The notes: generated by a model from the letters alone, not told the origin. Positions 1 through 7,631 are shown, counted from the stretch's first letter. The stretch is DNA of 7,631 nucleotides from Pseudomonadota bacterium (GCA_023425455.1 JAFACP010000149.1:1-7631); one strand, 5' to 3'. Made by a program: numbers and translations.

Positions 1-1701
1 AATACGACGAGATTCGTGGCGTTCAGTACCAATGATGTGCAGACCGCCTGATGCCAGAACCGCTTCATGACGTACCTGCCAGTCCGCTTTGATCTGCGCA
101 ATCTGCTCTGCCGTTGGGTTTTCCAGCTCAGCCACTTCCGCCTGCCAGCTGCCGCCCAGCATAATATCTGTACCACGACCAGCCATGTTAGTCGCAATCG
201 TCACCGCCGCCGGATAACCCGCCTGCGCAACGATATCCGCTTCTTTGGCGTGGAATTTGGCGTTAAGAACGTTGTGCCTGATGCCCGCTTTGGTCAGCTC
301 ATTAGAGACCACTTCCGACTTCTCGATAGAGATAGTCCCCACCAGAACCGGCTGACCGTTCGCCGTACGTTCACGGATATCTTCGATGATGGCCTGAATT
401 TTTTCCGCTTCAGTCATGTACACCAGGTCCGGCATGTCCTTACGGATCATCGGACGGTTGGTTGGCACAACCACGGTGTCCAGCTTGTAGATAGAGCTGA
501 ATTCAAACGCTTCGGTGTCTGCAGTACCGGTCATCCCCGCCAGCTTCTCATACAGACGGAAGTAGTTCTGGAAGGTGATGGACGCCAGCGTCTGGTTTTC
601 GTTTTGAATATCAACGCCTTCTTTGGCTTCAACCGCCTGATGCAGACCATCAGACCAGCGACGCCCCTGCATGGTACGGCCGGTATGCTCGTCGACGATG
701 ATAACTTCACCGTCTTTCACAATGTAGTCAACATCACGGGTAAACAGCGCATGAGCGCGCAGGGCGGCCGTTACATGGTGCATCAGCATGATGTTGCTCG
801 GGGAGTAGAGAGATTCGCCCTCTTCCATGATGCCCTGCGCAACCAGCAGCTCTTCGATTTTCACCAGACCACGTTCGGTCAGGTTCACCTGGCGTGCTTT
901 TTCATCCACGGAGAAGTGGCCTTCCCCCTGGAAGGTGTCGGAGTCTTCTTTCTCCTGGCGCAGCAGGTGTGGAATGATTTTGTCGACTTTACGGTACATC
1001 TCAGAGCTGTCTTCGGCCGGGCCGGAGATAATCAGCGGTGTACGTGCTTCATCAATCAGAATGGAGTCCACCTCATCCACCAGCGCATAGTGCAGCTTAC
1101 GCTGGACACGCTCTTCCGGGCTGAACGCCATGTTGTCACGCAGGTAGTCGAAGCCGTATTCGTTGTTGGTGCCGTAAGTGATGTCCGCATTGTAAGCTTC
1201 ACGCTTGGCGGGAGCGGGCAGACCGGACATGTTGATACCGACGGTCATCCCGAGGAATTCGAACAGTGGACGGTTATTTTCGGCGTCACGCTGCGCCAGA
1301 TAGTCGTTGACGGTAACCACGTGCACGCCTTTGCCGGTCAGCGCATTCAGATACGCCGGCAGCGTCGCAGTCAGGGTTTTACCTTCACCGGTACGCATTT
1401 CCGCGATACAGCGATCGTTAAGTACCATACCGCCCAGCAACTGGACGTCAAAGTGACGCATACCGAACACACGCTTACTGGCCTCACGCACCACGGCAAA
1501 CGCTTCCGGGATCAGGCTTTCTAAGCTTTCACCTTTTTCAAGACGCGCGCGGAATTCCGCTGTTTTCGCTTTCAGCTCGTCATCAGAGAGCTTCTCCATC
1601 TCCGGTTCCATACCGTTGATGACGGTGACGGCTTTGCGCATACGGCGCAGGGTACGATCGTTACGACTACCAAAAACTTTGGTTAATAATTTGATTAGCA
1701 T
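1..1701 (-). CDS. secA: Preprotein translocase ATPase SecA (3' part missing, first 567 codons)
   Basis: SecA is the cytoplasmic and membrane-peripheral motor that drives unfolded preproteins through SecYEG using ATP. The frame is open without a stop from ATG at 1701 to the window edge and ends after ...[10 protein letters not shown], so about 334 of the roughly 901 residues of the E. coli protein lie outside. Seen directly: N-terminus [15 protein letters not shown], Walker A MRTGEGKT at residues 102-109 (Lys108), Walker B/DEAD-like LVDEVD at 207-212 (Asp209, Glu210), and the NBD2 motif NMAGRGTDI at 505-513 (Arg509, Asp512). These positions equal E. coli numbering, so there are no indels up to there. 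NBD1, the preprotein cross-linking domain and most of NBD2 are present; the helical scaffold, wing and C-terminal zinc-binding tail are missing. The start lies 60 nt after the secM stop. Its weak GAG-type ribosome site sits inside a predicted helix with the end of secM (separate entry), so expression should be controlled by SecM arrest. Confidence 0.98.
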   Translation of the reverse strand, partial: MLIKLLTKVFGSRNDRTLRRMRKAVTVINGMEPEMEKLSDDELKAKTAEFRARLEKGESLESLIPEAFAVVREASKRVFGMRHFDVQLLGGMVLNDRCIAEMRTGEGKTLTATLPAYLNALTGKGVHVVTVNDYLAQRDAENNRPLFEFLGMTVGINMSGLPAPAKREAYNADITYGTNNEYGFDYLRDNMAFSPEERVQRKLHYALVDEVDSILIDEARTPLIISGPAEDSSEMYRKVDKIIPHLLRQEKEDSDTFQGEGHFSVDEKARQVNLTERGLVKIEELLVAQGIMEEGESLYSPSNIMLMHHVTAALRAHALFTRDVDYIVKDGEVIIVDEHTGRTMQGRRWSDGLHQAVEAKEGVDIQNENQTLASITFQNYFRLYEKLAGMTGTADTEAFEFSSIYKLDTVVVPTNRPMIRKDMPDLVYMTEAEKIQAIIEDIRERTANGQPVLVGTISIEKSEVVSNELTKAGIRHNVLNAKFHAKEADIVAQAGYPAAVTIATNMAGRGTDIMLGGSWQAEVAELENPTAEQIAQIKADWQVRHEAVLASGGLHIIGTERHESRRI

Positions 1702-1709
1702 AATAAATT

Positions 1710-1778
1710 CTCAAACACCCCATAACGGGCAGATAAATTAAAGTATTGAAAAAGCGTTAATTTAGCTGAGGCGTTGAG
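1710..1778 (-). promoter_or_regulatory. secM-secA mRNA helix masking the secA ribosome-binding site
   Basis: In the minus-strand RNA, CUCAACGCCUC at 1778-1768, inside the last codons of secM, can pair with GGGGUGUUUGAG at 1721-1710, directly before the secA start. The pairing is CUCAA/UUGAG, a bulged U, then C-G, G-U, C-G, C-G, U-G, C-G. The 3' arm carries the GAG that serves as the secA Shine-Dalgarno, 8 nt before the ATG. In E. coli an equivalent helix hides the secA site, and a ribosome stalled on SecM disrupts it. The 5' arm falls just after the GIRAGP codons, where a stalled ribosome would cover it. The pairing is seen in the sequence; the function is taken from the E. coli system. Confidence 0.82.
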
Positions 1779-2265
1779 GTCCGGCACGGATACCCTGAAC
1801 CTGGCTTATCCATGTCGGGACGGAAAAAGCGGGGGGCGGAACGACAGCGGAAAACGCCGTCTGACGGACGATGACGGGGGGTTGACTCTCCTGGGTCAGC
1901 AGCGCATTGAGCGTATCCAGCAGAGCCAGATGCTGAGCCTGAACAGGCAGCGTCTCCTCTGCTGCGGGCAAAGCCTGCGGCGCCATTGCAAAGGACAGGT
2001 GTCGGATAACGGTGCGAATGGCGTGCTGGTGCCAGTAATCAACGGAGAAATTCGGACGACGATTAGCTTCCAGCAGCGCAAGATTAGTAAAATTAACCCG
2101 CGTGGAGAGATCGTGTTTGGTTGTGGAGGTTTTTGCAGGAGTGGCGGCTTCGGCACTGCTGCTTAATGCAGGCAAGCCGAGGCTTGCCGCGACCATCCCT
2201 AATAAGAGATGCGGCCAGAAATAACGTCTGCCAAATTGTCGCCAGCGCGTCAGAATTCCGCTCAC
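1762..2265 (-). CDS. secM: Secretion monitor SecM, arrest peptide regulating secA
   Basis: SecM is a short-lived secreted protein whose translation stalls the ribosome through its C-terminal arrest peptide until the Sec machinery pulls on the nascent chain. From the GTG at 2265 it has 167 residues (E. coli 170). It has a long Sec signal: a basic n-region (residues 7-14), a hydrophobic stretch around 18-34 ([17 protein letters not shown]), and a probable cleavage in SSSA|E near residue 38. The arrest motif [17 protein letters not shown] at residues 147-163 fits FxxxxWIxxxxGIRAGP exactly, followed by QRLS and stop. I chose GTG because GGTGGAG lies just upstream (2275-2269), the protein then begins SGILTRWRQ as in E. 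coli, and that gene also uses GTG. The frame extends ten codons further to a TTG at 2295, but no ribosome site precedes it. The 20 or so residues before the arrest motif ([20 protein letters not shown]) differ from E. coli, as is usual for this variable linker. Confidence 0.95.
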   Translation of the reverse strand: MSGILTRWRQFGRRYFWPHLLLGMVAASLGLPALSSSAEAATPAKTSTTKHDLSTRVNFTNLALLEANRRPNFSVDYWHQHAIRTVIRHLSFAMAPQALPAAEETLPVQAQHLALLDTLNALLTQESQPPVIVRQTAFSAVVPPPAFSVPTWISQVQGIRAGPQRLS

Positions 2266-2327
2266 CTGCTCCACCCTATAAGCCAGCCCGATCAAGGCTA
2301 AGTTCAGTTATTCTTTTTAGCGCCCAG

Positions 2328-2356
2328 ATATTACCACTAAAGCCAAAGCACAGCAG
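2328..2356 (-). promoter_or_regulatory. Candidate sigma-70 promoter for secM-secA (extended -10)
   Basis: The minus strand reads TGGTAATAT at 2336-2328, an extended -10 (TGn followed by TAATAT, 4 of 6 matches). A poor -35 box, CTGCTG, lies at 2356-2351 with a 17-nt spacer. Transcription would start near 2321, giving a leader of about 55 nt before the secM GTG. It lies downstream of the lpxC terminator, where a separate promoter is needed. A good -35 (TTGACC, 2392-2387) exists further up, but the hexamer 17 nt after it (TACGTC) is poor, so the choice is uncertain. Confidence 0.38.
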
Positions 2357-2460
2357 CAGGAATGACGTAGTACAGCAAGGAAAAACGGTCAAGAATCCAG
2401 CTAACGCACAGTTTTCTGTCACAGGCAGAGGGAATAAAACCGGGGAAAATAAGAAAGGAG

Positions 2461-2510
2461 AAATAAAAACGACTGGTCTTCCTGGTCGGAGAGAGTACCA
2501 GGTTAACCAG
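2461..2510 (-). terminator. Rho-independent terminator after lpxC, possibly bidirectional
   Basis: The hairpin has two stacked stems: outer CTGGT/ACCAG (2473-2477 with 2506-2510) and inner CCTGGT/ACCAGG (2481-2486 with 2497-2502). They are separated by a symmetric 3x3 internal loop and closed by a 10-nt loop (2487-2496). On the minus strand the stem is followed by TCGTTTTTATTT (2472-2461), placed 30 nt after the lpxC stop. On the plus strand the same stem is followed by CCGATTTTTTT (2511-2521), so it could also stop antisense transcripts. The T-run starts three bases after the stem on the minus side, which may lower efficiency. Confidence 0.72.
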
Positions 2511-2539
2511 CCGATTTTTTTACGAAACAGCCTGAACCG

Positions 2540-3478
<939 letters not shown>

Positions 3479-3515
3479 TTATCAAACCGAGAGTGTATAT
3501 CACTAACGGCAGGCC

Positions 3516-3544
3516 AGTTTAGCACAAAGAGCGAAAATGCCCAA
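3516..3544 (-). promoter_or_regulatory. Candidate sigma-70 promoter for lpxC (extended -10)
   Basis: The minus strand has TTGGGC at 3544-3539, a 17-nt spacer and TAAACT at 3521-3516, the latter preceded by TGC at 3524-3522 (extended -10). Transcription would start near 3509, leaving a leader of about 50 nt. An alternative -10 (TATACA, 3499-3494) lacks a suitably spaced -35. The site lies wholly in the ftsZ-lpxC spacer, which fits separate expression of lpxC. Confidence 0.45.
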
Positions 3545-3557
3545 ATCCAGCCGATTC

Positions 3558-4709
3558 TTAGTCCGCTTGCTTACGCAGGAACGCCGGAATATCGAGATAA
3601 TCGGGTTCTTTCGCCGTTTGTGGCGTTGTATCGTTGACCACTTTGGCCGCAGGTTTTTGCTCCTGAGACAACGGGGCCATACCGTGCTGCTGATAACGAT
3701 CCATCACCGGCTGCTGAGTCTGTTTGTTGGTCACCAGCGTGATTTCAGGACGCTTGTCCATACCAATGCCGGTCGCGACAACAGTCACGCGCAGTTCGTC
3801 GTTCATTTCCGGATCAAGGGACGTACCGATAACCACGGTCGCGTTATCAGAAGCAAACGCACGAATGGTGTTACCCACGGTTTCGAACTCATCCAGACGC
3901 AGGTCAAAGCCAGCGGTAATGTTAACCAGCACGCCGCGCGCACCAGACAGATCGATATCTTCCAGCAGAGGAGAAGAGATTGCCATTTCAGCAGCTTCTT
4001 CCGCACGGTCTTCACCGCTCGCCACGCCGGAGCCCATCATCGCATAGCCCATTTCGGACATCACGGTGCGAACGTCAGCAAAGTCAACGTTCATCAGGCC
4101 TGGACGGGTAATCAGCTCGGCGATCCCCTGCACAGCGCCTTTCAGTACGTCGTTGGCTGCGCCGAACGCATCCAGCAGCGAAATGCCACGACCGAGAACT
4201 TTCAGCAGTTTGTCGTTCGGAATGGTAATCAGCGAGTCCACATGTTTGGACAGCTCGGTGATCCCCTGCTCCGCAAATGCCATACGCTTCTTGCCTTCAA
4301 AGTTGAAAGGCTTGGTCACGACAGCAACCGTCAGGATGCCTAAATCTTTAGCCACTTCAGCCACAACTGGCGCAGCGCCGGTACCCGTACCGCCACCCAT
4401 GCCCGCTGCGATAAAGACCATATCCGCACCTTCCAGCGCTGCGCGCAGTGCTTCACGATCTTCTTCAGCTGCATTACGGCCCACTTCCGGGTTAGCCCCG
4501 GCACCCAGACCTTTGGTGATACCACCGCCGATCTGAATCGTCTGGCCAACAGCCGTTTTGCGCAGTGCCTGCGCATCGGTGTTTACCGCGAAAAATTCAA
4601 CGCCTTCGATGCGCTCGCGCACCATGTGCTCTACGGCGTTACCGCCGCCGCCACCGACGCCGATGACTTTAATCACCGCGTCGTTGGTCAGTTCCATAGG
4701 TTCAAACAT
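3558..4709 (-). CDS. ftsZ: Cell division GTPase FtsZ
   Basis: FtsZ is the tubulin homologue that polymerises with GTP into the cytoplasmic Z ring and organises the septum. It has 383 residues, as in E. coli. Seen in order: the glycine-rich GVGGGGGNAVEHM nucleotide-binding segment (residues 18-29), the tubulin signature GGGTGTG at 105-111, the T7 loop NVDFAD at 207-212 whose aspartates complete the GTPase site of the next subunit, a flexible linker from about 317, and the conserved tail DYLDIPAFLR at 370-379 that binds FtsA, ZipA, MinC and other partners. The ATG at 4709 is preceded by a good ribosome site, GGAGAGAG (4722-4715), much stronger than that of ftsA, which fits the excess of FtsZ over FtsA. 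It lies 63 nt after ftsA, behind a hairpin. In E. coli most ftsZ transcription starts at promoters inside ftsQ and ftsA; I could not place them here. Substitutions relative to E. coli as I recall it are few and mild. Confidence 0.99.
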   Translation of the reverse strand: MFEPMELTNDAVIKVIGVGGGGGNAVEHMVRERIEGVEFFAVNTDAQALRKTAVGQTIQIGGGITKGLGAGANPEVGRNAAEEDREALRAALEGADMVFIAAGMGGGTGTGAAPVVAEVAKDLGILTVAVVTKPFNFEGKKRMAFAEQGITELSKHVDSLITIPNDKLLKVLGRGISLLDAFGAANDVLKGAVQGIAELITRPGLMNVDFADVRTVMSEMGYAMMGSGVASGEDRAEEAAEMAISSPLLEDIDLSGARGVLVNITAGFDLRLDEFETVGNTIRAFASDNATVVIGTSLDPEMNDELRVTVVATGIGMDKRPEITLVTNKQTQQPVMDRYQQHGMAPLSQEQKPAAKVVNDTTPQTAKEPDYLDIPAFLRKQAD

Positions 4710-4738
4710 AATTTCTCTCTCCGTTGTGCCTGTCGCCC

Positions 4739-4763
4739 GAGACCACTAATTCTCTCTGGTCTC
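4739..4763 (-). promoter_or_regulatory. Hairpin in the ftsA-ftsZ spacer
   Basis: The minus strand reads GAGACCA (4763-4757), an 11-nt purine-rich loop, then TGGTCTC (4745-4739), giving a perfect 7-bp stem. It lies between the ftsA stop and the ftsZ ribosome site, leaving that site single-stranded 16 nt further on. The T-run (4772-4766) comes before the stem, not after it, so this is not a terminator for ftsA. A role in mRNA processing or stability between the two genes is an inference; RNase E processing of ftsA-ftsZ mRNA has been reported in E. coli. Confidence 0.6.
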
Positions 4764-4772
4764 TTAAAAAAA

Positions 4773-6029
4773 TTAAAACTCTTTTCGCAACCAGGTGTTG
4801 ATTCGCTTGAACCACGACCCCACCGATGCGCGTTTTTCCACTTCTGCTTCACCACTGAGATGGGTTTCTTTCCCATAATGAAGCAGTCCAACAGCCGTTG
4901 AATAATACGGCTCCTGAGCATAATCCGTTAAACCCGTGATATTCAGTGGCGCACCAATACGCACTTGCGTATGGAACACTCGCTGCGCGCAGGCCGCAAG
5001 ACCTTCAATTTGCGCTGCGCCACCGGTTAATACAATCCCCGCCGCAAGATGATGTTTTACGCCCTGCTGGCGAAGCTGTTCCTGTAATTGCAAAATCTCT
5101 TCGTTGACCAGATTGAGCAGCTCGGTGTAGCGCGGCTCAATGACCTCTGCCAGCGTCTGGCGCTGCAGGCTGCGAGGTGGACGCCCACCGACGCTTGGTA
5201 CTTCAACGCTTTCATCTTTGCCGACAATAGACCCCAGCGCACAGCCGTGACGAACTTTAATCGCCTCGGCATCGCTCGGTGGTGTACCAAAGGCGTAAGC
5301 AATATCGCTGGTGACGACGTTGCCAGCGTACGGGATCACTTTGGTATGGCGCAGCGCACCGCCGGTATACACGGCCATGTCCATTGTACCACCACCAATA
5401 TCGACCACACAGACGCCCAGTTCACGTTCATCCTCGGTCAGCACGGAATAGCTCGCGGCCAGTCCGGCGAAAATAAGTTGGTCAACTTTCAGACCACAAC
5501 GTTCAACGGCTTTGACAATGTTCTTCGCCATATCGTTGTGGCAGGTGATCAGGTGCACTTTTGCCTGCATACGCACGCCGGAAAGACCAACCGGGTTTTT
5601 GATCCCTTCCTGATAGTCGATCGCATATTCCTGCGGGATCACGTGCAGTACACGATGTTCATCGCGTACGCGCACCGATTTTGCCGTGTGCACGACATTC
5701 TCAACGTCTTCCTGCGTCACTTCTTCTTCTGAAATCGGCACCATCCCGATCTCATTCTGGCAACTGATGTGTTTACCAGAAAGGGCCAGATAGACAGAAG
5801 AGATCTGGCAATCCGCCATCAATTCAGCCTGATCGATGGCGCGCTGTACGCACTTCACCACCGACTCAAGGTCGTTTACCCCACCTTTATCCATACCACG
5901 CGACGGGCAACTGCCCACGCCAATGATATTGACCATACCGTCAGGCAGAACTTCCCCTACCAAAGCGGCAACCTTCGCGGTGCCAATCTCCAGTCCAACT
6001 ACCAGTTTTCTGTCCGTCGCCTTGATCAT
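4773..6029 (-). CDS. ftsA: Cell division protein FtsA, actin-like membrane tether for FtsZ
   Basis: FtsA is an actin-fold ATPase on the inner face of the membrane that anchors FtsZ polymers and recruits later divisome proteins. It has 418 residues (E. coli 420). Seen: phosphate-1 motif GLEIGTAKVAALVG (12-25), the FtsA-specific 1C domain (about 84-162), phosphate-2 motif VVDIGGGTMD (208-217), adenosine motif GIVLTGGAAQ (331-340), and the C-terminal amphipathic membrane helix SVGSWFKRINTWLRKEF (402-418). Arg286, the position of the known gain-of-function change R286W, is intact. The linker before the helix reads EKRASVG, two residues shorter than EKRVTASVG in E. coli as I recall it. The ATG at 6029 overlaps the ftsQ stop as TAATG and has only a weak ribosome site, which suggests translational coupling to ftsQ and low FtsA output. 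Confidence 0.98.
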   Translation of the reverse strand: MIKATDRKLVVGLEIGTAKVAALVGEVLPDGMVNIIGVGSCPSRGMDKGGVNDLESVVKCVQRAIDQAELMADCQISSVYLALSGKHISCQNEIGMVPISEEEVTQEDVENVVHTAKSVRVRDEHRVLHVIPQEYAIDYQEGIKNPVGLSGVRMQAKVHLITCHNDMAKNIVKAVERCGLKVDQLIFAGLAASYSVLTEDERELGVCVVDIGGGTMDMAVYTGGALRHTKVIPYAGNVVTSDIAYAFGTPPSDAEAIKVRHGCALGSIVGKDESVEVPSVGGRPPRSLQRQTLAEVIEPRYTELLNLVNEEILQLQEQLRQQGVKHHLAAGIVLTGGAAQIEGLAACAQRVFHTQVRIGAPLNITGLTDYAQEPYYSTAVGLLHYGKETHLSGEAEVEKRASVGSWFKRINTWLRKEF

Positions 6030-6868
6030 TATCGTTCTGCCTGTACCTGTGCCTGATTCTGTTGCTGATTAGGTTCCTCAGCCGGCGCCGGTTCCCAACC
6101 AACTGCCGCGCCTGAGTCATAGCGCAAATCAACGTAGCTTATCCGTTTGCCGTCAGTCTGCGCCTGTTGCTGTAAAACTGGGTAAAGTTCTACAAAACGC
6201 GCCAGACGCTTCATTGTGTCACCGCGGCCAAGGTTGAGCTTAATGCCATTCGTTAAGGTCAATTGCCATGAGCGGCGCGCCGTCATTGCTGCATCTTTTA
6301 ACGTAAACCTGTCCTTAGCCAATACCTGCCCCATTTCGCGAAAACCCTGTAATACTTCATTTTCACTGCCTTCAGGACCATACAGCATCGGTAAATTCTG
6401 CTTGTTGACACGATCGGCCGGCACGCTGAAGGAATTTCCATCTACGTCAACCATGTGCTGATCATTCCAACGCGCAATGGGCACATATTCAACCAGATGA
6501 ATCTTCAATTCATCAGGCCATTGCTTTCTTACGCTCGCCTGTTTTATCCACGGCAGGCGTTCTATCTGACTCTGGATAATATTCACATCCTGGGTCATAA
6601 AGGTGCCTGGCGAACCCAGCGCCAGAATCGACTGGCGAATATCATCGTTTCGCGTGTAGTGCCGCTCCCCGGTCACTACCAGCTTTGAAAGCGGCAGACG
6701 CTGTGCGTCTTCCATCCAGCCCAGCACCATCCAGCCACTGATAAACACGGTACACAGCACCCCCAGCAGGAAAATAATCCCTGCAAGACGTGTTCCATTA
6801 CTGCGACGCGAAGCGCTATATTCCTCTTCATCGTCGCGGTTTCGCGTGTTCAACGCAGCCTGAGACAT
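6029..6868 (-). CDS. ftsQ: Cell division protein FtsQ
   Basis: FtsQ is a bitopic inner-membrane protein that with FtsL and FtsB forms the core linking the cytoplasmic ring to septal peptidoglycan synthesis. It has 279 residues (E. coli 276). Seen: a charged cytoplasmic tail (1-27), one membrane segment about 28-50 ([19 protein letters not shown]), the POTRA domain about 58-127 starting at [18 protein letters not shown], then the beta domain to about 258 containing SWQLTL and [16 protein letters not shown], which in E. coli holds the FtsB-binding surface. The tail is rich in Gln ([10 protein letters not shown]). In the POTRA part the sequence reads QIERLPW, one residue shorter than QIEQRLPW in E. 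coli as I recall it, while the N-terminal tail is longer. The ATG at 6868 lies 1 nt after the ddlB stop, with AGGCGG in the ddlB end as ribosome site; the end overlaps ftsA by one base. Confidence 0.97.
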   Translation of the reverse strand: MSQAALNTRNRDDEEEYSASRRSNGTRLAGIIFLLGVLCTVFISGWMVLGWMEDAQRLPLSKLVVTGERHYTRNDDIRQSILALGSPGTFMTQDVNIIQSQIERLPWIKQASVRKQWPDELKIHLVEYVPIARWNDQHMVDVDGNSFSVPADRVNKQNLPMLYGPEGSENEVLQGFREMGQVLAKDRFTLKDAAMTARRSWQLTLTNGIKLNLGRGDTMKRLARFVELYPVLQQQAQTDGKRISYVDLRYDSGAAVGWEPAPAEEPNQQQNQAQVQAER

Positions 6869-6869
6869 A

Positions 6870-7631
6870 TCAGCCCGCCTGATCCAAAATACGAACGACT
6901 AACTGCGAGAAGCTCATCCCCGCCTGACGCGCAGCCATCGGTACAAGGCTGTGGCTGGTCATGCCCGGCGAAGTGTTTGCCTCCAGCAAATAAAATTGCC
7001 CGTCGCTATCGAGCATCACATCAATACGCCCCCAGCCACGACAACCCAAAACATGCCAGGCTTTAAGCACCAGGGACTGTAAATCTGCTTCACGCTCCAC
7101 TTCGAGACCACTTGGGCAGAAATATTGCGTCTCATCAGAGAGATACTTCGCCTCATAATCATAGAAGGTTCCGGCGGGTTGGATGCGGATTGACGGTAAA
7201 ATTTCTTCGCCAAGCATCGCAACGGTAAATTCCGGCCCGCTGAGCCATTTTTCAATCAGAATTTCTTCATCATGTTGAAATGCCAGAGCTAAAGCTGCGG
7301 ACAAATCCTCAGCTTTATCGACTTTGGACATCCCGACACTCGACCCTTCGCGGCTGGGCTTTACAATAACCGGTAACCCTAATGCGGCAATTCGCGTATT
7401 AACGCTATCCGGAAGGCCCATTTCAAACTCACAGCGGGTCAGTGCTACCCACGGCGCAACAGGTAAACCGGCCCCCTGCCACAGCAGCATGCTGCGCAGT
7501 TTGTCCATGGAGATCGCGGAAGCCATCACACCGCTACCGGTATAGACTATGCCCATCAGATCCAGCAGCCCTTGCAGCGTACCGTCTTCTCCACCCCGGC
7601 CATGCAGCGCGATAAAGACCTTATTGAAGCC
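6870..7631 (-). CDS. ddlB: D-alanine--D-alanine ligase B (5' end missing, last 253 codons)
   Basis: DdlB joins two D-alanines with ATP in the cytosol, making the dipeptide later added by MurF to the peptidoglycan precursor. The frame is open from the window edge ([18 protein letters not shown]...) to TGA at 6872-6870. By alignment with the 306-aa E. coli protein the first residue corresponds to position 54, so the N-terminal part with Glu15 is outside. Key residues present, in E. coli numbering: Ser150 in REGSSVG, Tyr216 in [11 protein letters not shown], and the magnesium ligands Asp257, Glu270 and Asn272 in RIDVMLD and LLEANTSPG. Tyr216 indicates D-Ala-D-Ala rather than the D-Ala-D-lactate specificity of VanA-type enzymes. 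An internal ATG at 7556 gives a shorter frame, but homology plainly continues upstream of it. The 3' end supplies the ftsQ ribosome site, and in E. coli this region also holds ftsQ promoters. Confidence 0.98.
   Translation of the reverse strand, partial: GFNKVFIALHGRGGEDGTLQGLLDLMGIVYTGSGVMASAISMDKLRSMLLWQGAGLPVAPWVALTRCEFEMGLPDSVNTRIAALGLPVIVKPSREGSSVGMSKVDKAEDLSAALALAFQHDEEILIEKWLSGPEFTVAMLGEEILPSIRIQPAGTFYDYEAKYLSDETQYFCPSGLEVEREADLQSLVLKAWHVLGCRGWGRIDVMLDSDGQFYLLEANTSPGMTSHSLVPMAARQAGMSFSQLVVRILDQAG

Larger units (their letters stand above)
2266..2539. other. lpxC-secM intergenic region (274 nt)
   Basis: This is the only long gap between genes in the window. It contains the hairpin terminator after lpxC (2461-2510), an AT-rich middle part with candidate promoter boxes (TTGACC at 2392-2387, TGGTAATAT at 2336-2328) and the secM ribosome site (2275-2269). 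I see no convincing small gene, tRNA or repeat in it. Short frames running through it on either strand lack ribosome sites and recognisable protein sequence. Confidence 0.7.

Noticed and set aside
67..1524. A 485-codon open frame on the plus strand
   Set aside because: It is exactly antisense and in codon register with secA. It arises because secA has few codons whose complement is a stop. Its product is rich in His, Arg, Phe and Val with no recognisable domain, and no ribosome site precedes it.
3537..4343. Plus-strand frame of 268 codons inside ftsZ
   Set aside because: It is a shadow of the strongly biased ftsZ codon use, with a His/Arg/Gln-rich translation typical of antisense frames.
5088..5732. 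Plus-strand frame of 214 codons inside ftsA
   Set aside because: It is antisense to an intact ftsA with all ATPase motifs and has no independent support.
6961..7020. Gearbox-like promoter (CGGGCAATT) near the end of ddlB for ftsQ
   Set aside because: It resembles the CGGCAAGT -10 box only partly, and I found no matching CTGCAA -35 box at the right distance. The bases also encode the conserved DGQFYLLE of DdlB, so the match is not evidence.

Overview
This is a stretch of the conserved division and cell wall (dcw) cluster and the adjoining secretion genes of an enterobacterium. All genes lie on the minus strand. Read in transcription order, from high to low coordinates, they are ddlB (5' end cut off by the window), ftsQ, ftsA, ftsZ, lpxC, secM and secA (3' part cut off). 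The order and lengths match Escherichia coli (FtsZ 383, LpxC 305 and partial DdlB in exact register with the 306-aa protein). SecM, FtsQ and the FtsA and LpxC tails differ from my recollection of the E. coli proteins. The source is therefore most likely another member of Enterobacteriaceae (Citrobacter, Enterobacter, Salmonella or relatives); I cannot name the genus from the sequence alone.

Layout: 7631-6870 ddlB, peptidoglycan D-Ala-D-Ala synthesis. 6868-6029 ftsQ, 6029-4773 ftsA and 4709-3558 ftsZ are the divisome genes; ddlB, ftsQ and ftsA are packed with a 1-nt gap and a TAATG overlap, and a 63-nt spacer with a hairpin precedes ftsZ. 3457-2540 is lpxC, the committed step of lipid A synthesis, with its own probable promoter (100-nt spacer) and a hairpin terminator after it. 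2539-2266 is the only sizeable non-coding gap (274 nt), holding that terminator and a probable secM promoter. 2265-1762 is secM, the ribosome-arrest secretion monitor. 1701-1 is the first 567 codons of secA, the translocation ATPase.

How it works together: DdlB feeds wall precursor synthesis. FtsZ makes the division ring, FtsA tethers it to the membrane, and FtsQ links it to the periplasmic septal enzymes. LpxC commits carbon to the outer membrane. SecM senses secretion capacity and tunes translation of SecA; both parts of that switch, the arrest peptide and the RNA helix that masks the secA ribosome-binding site, can be read directly here.

I found no undescribed system. The interest lies in how regulatory parts are kept or altered: a secM-secA helix kept with a G-U wobble, a hairpin before ftsZ, an altered residue in the LpxC degradation tail, and small indels in FtsQ and FtsA. 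Promoters for ftsQAZ are known inside the upstream coding regions of E. coli, but I could not place any here with confidence.
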